From: Hydractinia symbiolongicarpus | Taxonomy: Eukaryota; Cnidaria; Hydrozoa; Anthoathecata; Hydractiniidae | Assembly: GCF_029227915.1 (NCBI RefSeq) | Contig: NC_079884.1 | Span: 21,268,001 to 21,332,000, forward strand | Reading direction: 5' to 3' | DNA length: 64,000 nucleotides | Shown: piece by piece, positions 59,066 to 64,000 of the stretch | Position numbering within the stretch: the stretch's first letter is position 1 | How the letters are laid out: each line of letters opens with the position of its first letter | Program-made: the position numbers and the translations under genes | The notes under the pieces: generated by a model | Told to the model about the DNA's origin: nothing | Database searches by the model: none | Seen by the model: only the letters and a program-made list of their open reading frames with translations

Positions 59066-61207
59066 TCTCTAAGTTGTTGATTCTCTGGACTAAAACGAAC
59101 AATAATAAAGGTCGGCTAAAAAACTGTGAAACAACTATATTACTAAACTTATCACTTTAAAACATATTTTATTTGACTGGGTTTTCTGCTATAGCGCAAA
59201 AAGCTCACGTGGCCATTCTTTGATGGAATTAAAGATTTTGTCCAAGTGAGCACGCGCTAACAAAAAACTCACGGGCATTTTGTGCTATACTGGAAAATAC
59301 AGCTAAATAGAGACGGGCCTTTAAAAGGGGCTACAACACCGACTGTTAATTTTAAACTTTAGTGACTTGCACGAAAGTCGAAATAATTGGCGGGAGAAAG
59401 GTTTATAAACACCAATGTCAAAAACAACATCTTGAATTTACTGAAAGATCATATGAGACATGCAAAAATACTGAAAACGATAGAAAAAAGTCTTCACATA
59501 TATTTGATATCCTCAATTCATCACATATAAGCATTCACCTTGCTTTCTGATAAAAGAATACCACCAGATATTAACCAAACACAGCCCTTTTCGTTGTCTT
59601 TATTTCCTCCTCAAAACAGAACTTCAATTTTTCTGTTATGTGAAATAATCTGCAGAGCAAAATTTATTTTATCGCCAAAGACAAAATAATGAAATATAAT
59701 GCTTTTACAACAAAAATAACAGAGCTATGCAAAAAAAATGTTATCATTATTGATGTTTTTTTATTCCAATAATACTGTAAGACCGGGCTCATAATGCCAT
59801 ATCTATGAATTATCAAAGAGACAGCTTACTGTAAAAACATTCTATGAAAAGCATTTAAAAAGATAGAAAAAGGGATTTAAAATAAAGATGCCTTTATTAT
59901 CAAATATGGAGTCCCATCAAATGCAATTTCGACTTGCATCAAAAATGAAGAAACGTAAAGCTTTGGCAGAAAAATCGAAAAAATTAAAGAGAGCAATTCG
60001 AAGAGTGGTACGAACTTGGGTCTAGCGTCCCTTGATAAAAAAAGAAACAATAAAAGCTATTTCCAGCGCAAAACATTCGAAATATTTGTTAGGTAACAAA
60101 CTGTTACACACATGGTTAGCATCCTCAAGGTTTCCCCTATAAGTAGAGCTATAGTCTTCCTCATGATTCGCCTACCTGTGGGAAATGTTTTATATCGTGG
60201 GTAACGCGTATTGTTTATTAAAAAAACTTGCAGAGAAAATGTTGTATTGCTCAGAAAAAACAGCTGAGTCATTTTTTGCTTTGCCCTTATGTTATGCATA
60301 TTATCTTTAAGGCTGGTAAGTAAGTAAGTAAAATTCATTTCAGGGTATATTACAATGGCTCTTCAACCCGTTAATTGTTGTGAAACTGTTCTATTGTTGC
60401 AAAGGTAGAAAACATCGCATCTCTACAATATTTGTAGTGCAACATCTCTTGTTTTGTTTTTATTGTGCAAAATCTGTTTCCAAAAAATGGTGTACCGGTG
60501 ACTGTTGTGCAATTATTACGCAACTCTTGTGTAAGAAAATTTAGGTTAATGGAAACTAAACTAAACCGAAATAGGCGAAATCCACTGTAGAAAAAGATTT
60601 ATCATGCTTTCGCGTAAGAAAAACCTGGTTTTAACTTATGATGCTACTAAATGATAGAAACTGTATGTATTTCTTTATGCAAGCTAAAATATTTAATTGT
60701 TTAAAAACATTATTATTTCTTCTATTATCAACCTTTGTAAAGAATTGGGTTGATGTGTTTTAAGGGTTATTTATAGTGGAATTGTTAATTATTTTGCTTA
60801 AATATCAGAAGCCTTGTTTTAAAAATGCTGTGTAAGAACTATGTTTAGTACTAGTGTGAGTAGTACCTTAGTACCTGTGTCTCCTTTCAACTTGTGCAGA
60901 GGAGCTTAATTTTACTGCATGAACACACGTGCCATGTTTGCGAACTGTGAGTTTTATTTCAGTGAACGCTTATATTTAAGACCAGGGAGAGCTAACGGAG
61001 ACTACCCTTTTTTTTTTTGGTGTTAGCAGCTCACTTTTACAAAAACATCTAATTTAAGAAGAAAAGAATGTTATTTTATATTTCTGTTTAGTTATTTTAA
61101 TTTTAATTATAAGAAGATATAAAAAGAAAAATATAGCCACGTTAGCTGTGAAAATAAGTTCTGTCCTCTCATAAATGTTATTTTTGTTTTTATAATACGC
61201 ATAAACT

Positions 61208-61428
61208 AGGGGTTCACACTAGAATAAAGCATGCTTAGTATAAAAAAGCAAAAATTAAGAGTGCCTCGAAGCACTCTTTATTTTTGATTTATTTAAAGCA
61301 TGTTTAAAGAAAGTAAACATAATTTGAAAGACATTTTAATAAAGCAAAAATTCGTTCACATTATTAAACACGCTTTAAATCATGCTTTAAATTTATAGCA
61401 TGCTTTTAAAATTCTAGTGTGAACCCCT
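61208..61428. mobile_element. MITE with AGGGGTTCACACTAGAAT inverted ends
   Basis: The left end AGGGGTTCACACTAGAATAA and the reverse complement of the right end are identical for 18 bases and share a GCATGC just inside. The element is 221 bp. A second inner hairpin (AAGAGTGCCTCGAAGCACTC then TT) lies at about 61258-61279. No ORF is present and no clear target-site duplication was found. Confidence 0.85.
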
Positions 61429-62278
61429 CCCCTTGAGTTGTTTCAAAGTGGGAGGTTAAGATTTAGCTAACCATGTATATTCAAAATATATCTTCAAAAA
61501 GTTTAACTGAGCTTACAGAATACGCACATCGTGATGGAACAATTTTCGAATAACCGCTTCCTATATTTACACTTAAAAAACAATAAGGACAAGGACACTA
61601 AATTACATAAAATACTAAAAACTCTTTTTTGGTGACAACAAAAAAGTTTAAAACTTACGATTTCTCTTTCGCCTTCTCTCAAATACTACAACGCGGACTT
61701 TGAACTGTATTTAATATTTATGTTTTTAATTTAAGCCTGGTTTCCATTACATTAAGTTAGTGTGTCTTGAAAACACGTAATAACTTTCGAGATTACTGCT
61801 TATTGTGCATAAGAAGTTAATAATAACAATTGAAGTATTTTCCGATATTGATTCTGAAAGTTGAAGGAAAATGAAACATTTTGACTTAATAGTTTGGTCA
61901 ACTCGTGCTTTCATGTAATTATTCTTATGCCATTCTTTGCGATGAATGTGTATCTTTAATGATTCAGCCTTAATAGATCACACATGTGGTCATGCGATCG
62001 GCACGTGCAGATAGATTCTAAACAAACAAAATGCATGAGCATTTGTTTAAAATATTTTGTGTATAATTCATGTATTTGTTATTTGTTGTTGCGGATAGCG
62101 GAAATTGTCAAGCCACCAGGCCGGTTGTTTCGAACCATTAACCGGAGTCCCGAAATCAAAAACGGGCTTCTTTGTTTCGCATTTTAACTAGATAAAACCT
62201 CATATAATGTAAATTCGATAAACCAATGTTGATTTAAGATCTGTTTTAGGTCAGGCTGACCTAATACTTTATAGAGCA

Positions 62279-62540
62279 CAAACCCTGTCAAGGTATGGTA
62301 TGTTCTTTCGTTAGAGTTTGATCGTGACACTAAACTTCACAACACACGAACCCTGTCAAGGTTGTTTCTTAGAATAAGTATAGTGTGTTCTTTCGCCAGG
62401 GTTTGATCGTGAGAATAGACACTAAATTATGTCAAGGTTGTTTCTTGGAATAAGTATATAGTGTGTTCTTTCGCTAGGGTTTGATCGTGAGACTATTGAT
62501 AGGAGTATTGATAGGAGATATTGATCGTAAGTATTGATAG
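62279..62540. repeat. tandem repeat of about 70-95-bp units
   Basis: Three degenerate units share (A)CCCTGTCAAGG, GTGTGTTCTTTCG and AGGGTTTGATCGTGAGA. The second and third also share TTGTTTCTTAGAATAAGTAT. A shorter GTATTGATAGGAG motif repeats just after them. Confidence 0.75.
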
Positions 62541-63421
62541 GAGTCTTACGTTTTGGGGCGTAAGATTCTTTCTGCTTTTAACTTGCCTTGCGAAAGTTTA
62601 AAGGGGGGCTTCCACTCAACGATCGATACGACCGCATTCGTGGAAACCCGACTTAAGTGAACAGGGTGCTGCCGACATGATAATGTGATGGTAATTACAA
62701 ATCGTGTGGACAATGAAATTTTTGCATCAATTTCTTCAACTAGGATAGTAAAACCTAGAAAGCATTAACTGAGCTTCTAATTTGAATTTTCGTCTCCTTG
62801 GTTAGAATACATATTTTGAAATAGCATGTATTCTTACTTCTCATCACTGGATTCATTGCCATTTTACCATTCTGATTGGTTGGTTACAAAAATAATGATG
62901 GGATTTATAAGCACAGAACCCCGTGTAATTTTTGCTTTACTAATTCGAATTTTGGAAATGGACGTTAGACGAAACGAATATATGTGCACCACGAAAAAAT
63001 ACCAAAATTAATTTTTATGAGAAAATATTCCACAAAGTAAAAAAGTGCCTGGTGACTGTATATTTGCTATGACTGGAAAAGGGCTGAAGTTGCGGGACAA
63101 TTTTTTAAAACGTTATACATTTAAAACGCTTTATCAAGCTGTAAGCGGTTTGCGGAATTTACTTCACACGATAGCTATATACTAAAAGCCCCATATGGAT
63201 GTGTAACAGGATTTACCTGCACTTAAGCGTCCAACCTGACGTTCATTATCACCCAGCTAATATTTCATTTAAGTATTCTTCAAAAAATGGACAAAGATAA
63301 ATGCGAAATTAGATCATTTAAAATTAGAATTTTAGATTTCAGCAAAATGCCACGTGACATACATCATCACTTTTTGTAACTTGCAACCCAACACAAGCGA
63401 AGTTATGATGGTAGGGAGATA

Positions 63422-63494
63422 CCCCCAGGGTTTGTTGCCTATGTCAAAACCGCTATCGCTTGCTTGCAGGCAAAAAACCCTGGGGACGAGGTTG
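63422..63494. mobile_element. diverged copy of the ACCTCGT-family MITE
   Basis: It ends AAACCCTGGGGACGAGGTTG like copy 1. The left part (CCCCCAGGGTTTGTTGCC) is shortened and altered. Confidence 0.5.
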
Positions 63495-64000
63495 GGCAAT
63501 ACCCCTTTCTGTGGGACTCCACTCGTCCTATTATGCCTCTTCCTAAATAGACTTAAAAATCGTGAAGAAATATAAAAATGCTTTGTTGGCTAACCAACAT
63601 TAAATTGCCATAAATACACATTCACAAGTTACGTTTTACGAGTTTCGTTCCTCTTCCACTACTAACAGTCCCCATATCATTGAATTAAGGATGATGCTAA
63701 TTATAAAGCAAACGTATTTAATTTTTCATATTTTATTTATTTTATTATTTATAGTGGAGTTACAATAATGTAGCATCTAAGCGATCTGAGCTGATAAAAA
63801 TCGACTAGTAACATAAAATACACATACAGAAAAACAAGATGTAGATATAAAATAAAAATGAATATTTTGGATTAGATATAGCCCAACCGAGACGACACGG
63901 ACAAGAAAAATGTTCACCTTCTTTTAGACGATAAATGAAAGTATTGAGAGTGGTACAATTCTTCATACAATTGAGGACCTCTGTAAGAAACTCTTTCAAG

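Larger units (their letters stand above)
59066..64000. other. intergenic tail of the window
   Basis: No gene is recognised. Listed separately are a MITE (61208-61428), a tandem repeat (62279-62540) and a MITE fragment (63422-63494). A (TAAG)n run lies at about 60315-60330. The ORFs at 60057-60338 minus and 62826-63011 plus show no motif. Confidence 0.4.

Noticed and set aside
1-64000. CRISPR arrays, bacterial operons or ribosome binding sites
   Set aside because: The introns, collagen, GPCR and retroelements show this is animal nuclear DNA; no spaced direct repeats of CRISPR type were seen.

Overview
The window looks like nuclear DNA of a cnidarian, probably a medusozoan (hydrozoan or jellyfish). 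It is AT-rich by eye and almost all protein signal lies in one fibrillar collagen gene split into many tiny exons, followed by three intronless ORFs. Much of the rest is short inverted-repeat elements, including a family with ACCTCGT...ACGAGGT termini that I remember from cnidarian genomes. The taxon is inferred from recall; no marker gene here proves it.

Layout. 1-3.4 kb is 5' flank and holds a ~560-bp palindromic-ended element at 1569-2128. 3396-20662 (+) is a complete fibrillar collagen gene of the TSPN (type V/XI-like) kind: a signal-peptide exon, a TSPN N-propeptide, 60 helix exons of almost only 45 or 54 bp with an uninterrupted run of about 333 Gly-X-Y triplets, and five C-propeptide (COLFI) exons ending in GPLCFK-stop. 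I place 69 coding exons and about 1555 residues. 22067-22957 (+) is an intronless class A (rhodopsin-like) GPCR. 27.9-30.8 kb (+) is a wrecked Ty3/gypsy retrotransposon with a recognisable 3' LTR.

36.2-50.85 kb is the most unusual part: an old, very long imperfect inverted repeat (palindrome) centred near 42 kb. At least ten blocks pair in perfect inverted order between the arms. The right arm carries a 2.6-kb segment with no partner on the left. That segment contains an intact 403-codon ORF (47652-48863) that I do not recognise, plus a 21-bp minisatellite. A tRNA-derived SINE (50942-51185) sits at the outer edge of the right arm, and a broken RTE-like LINE (minus strand, ~51.67-55.08 kb) lies beyond it.

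58313-59065 (-) is an intronless AIG1/ADTRP-family multi-pass membrane protein with the catalytic Thr/His pair intact. The last 5 kb is repeat-bearing intergenic DNA with one neat MITE (61208-61428) and a tandem repeat (about 62.28-62.54 kb).

The genes show no sign of a shared pathway. The collagen is an extracellular matrix structural protein, the GPCR and the AIG1-like hydrolase are membrane proteins, and the 403-aa protein is unknown. All repeat comparisons were made by eye, so percentages and exact ends are approximate.
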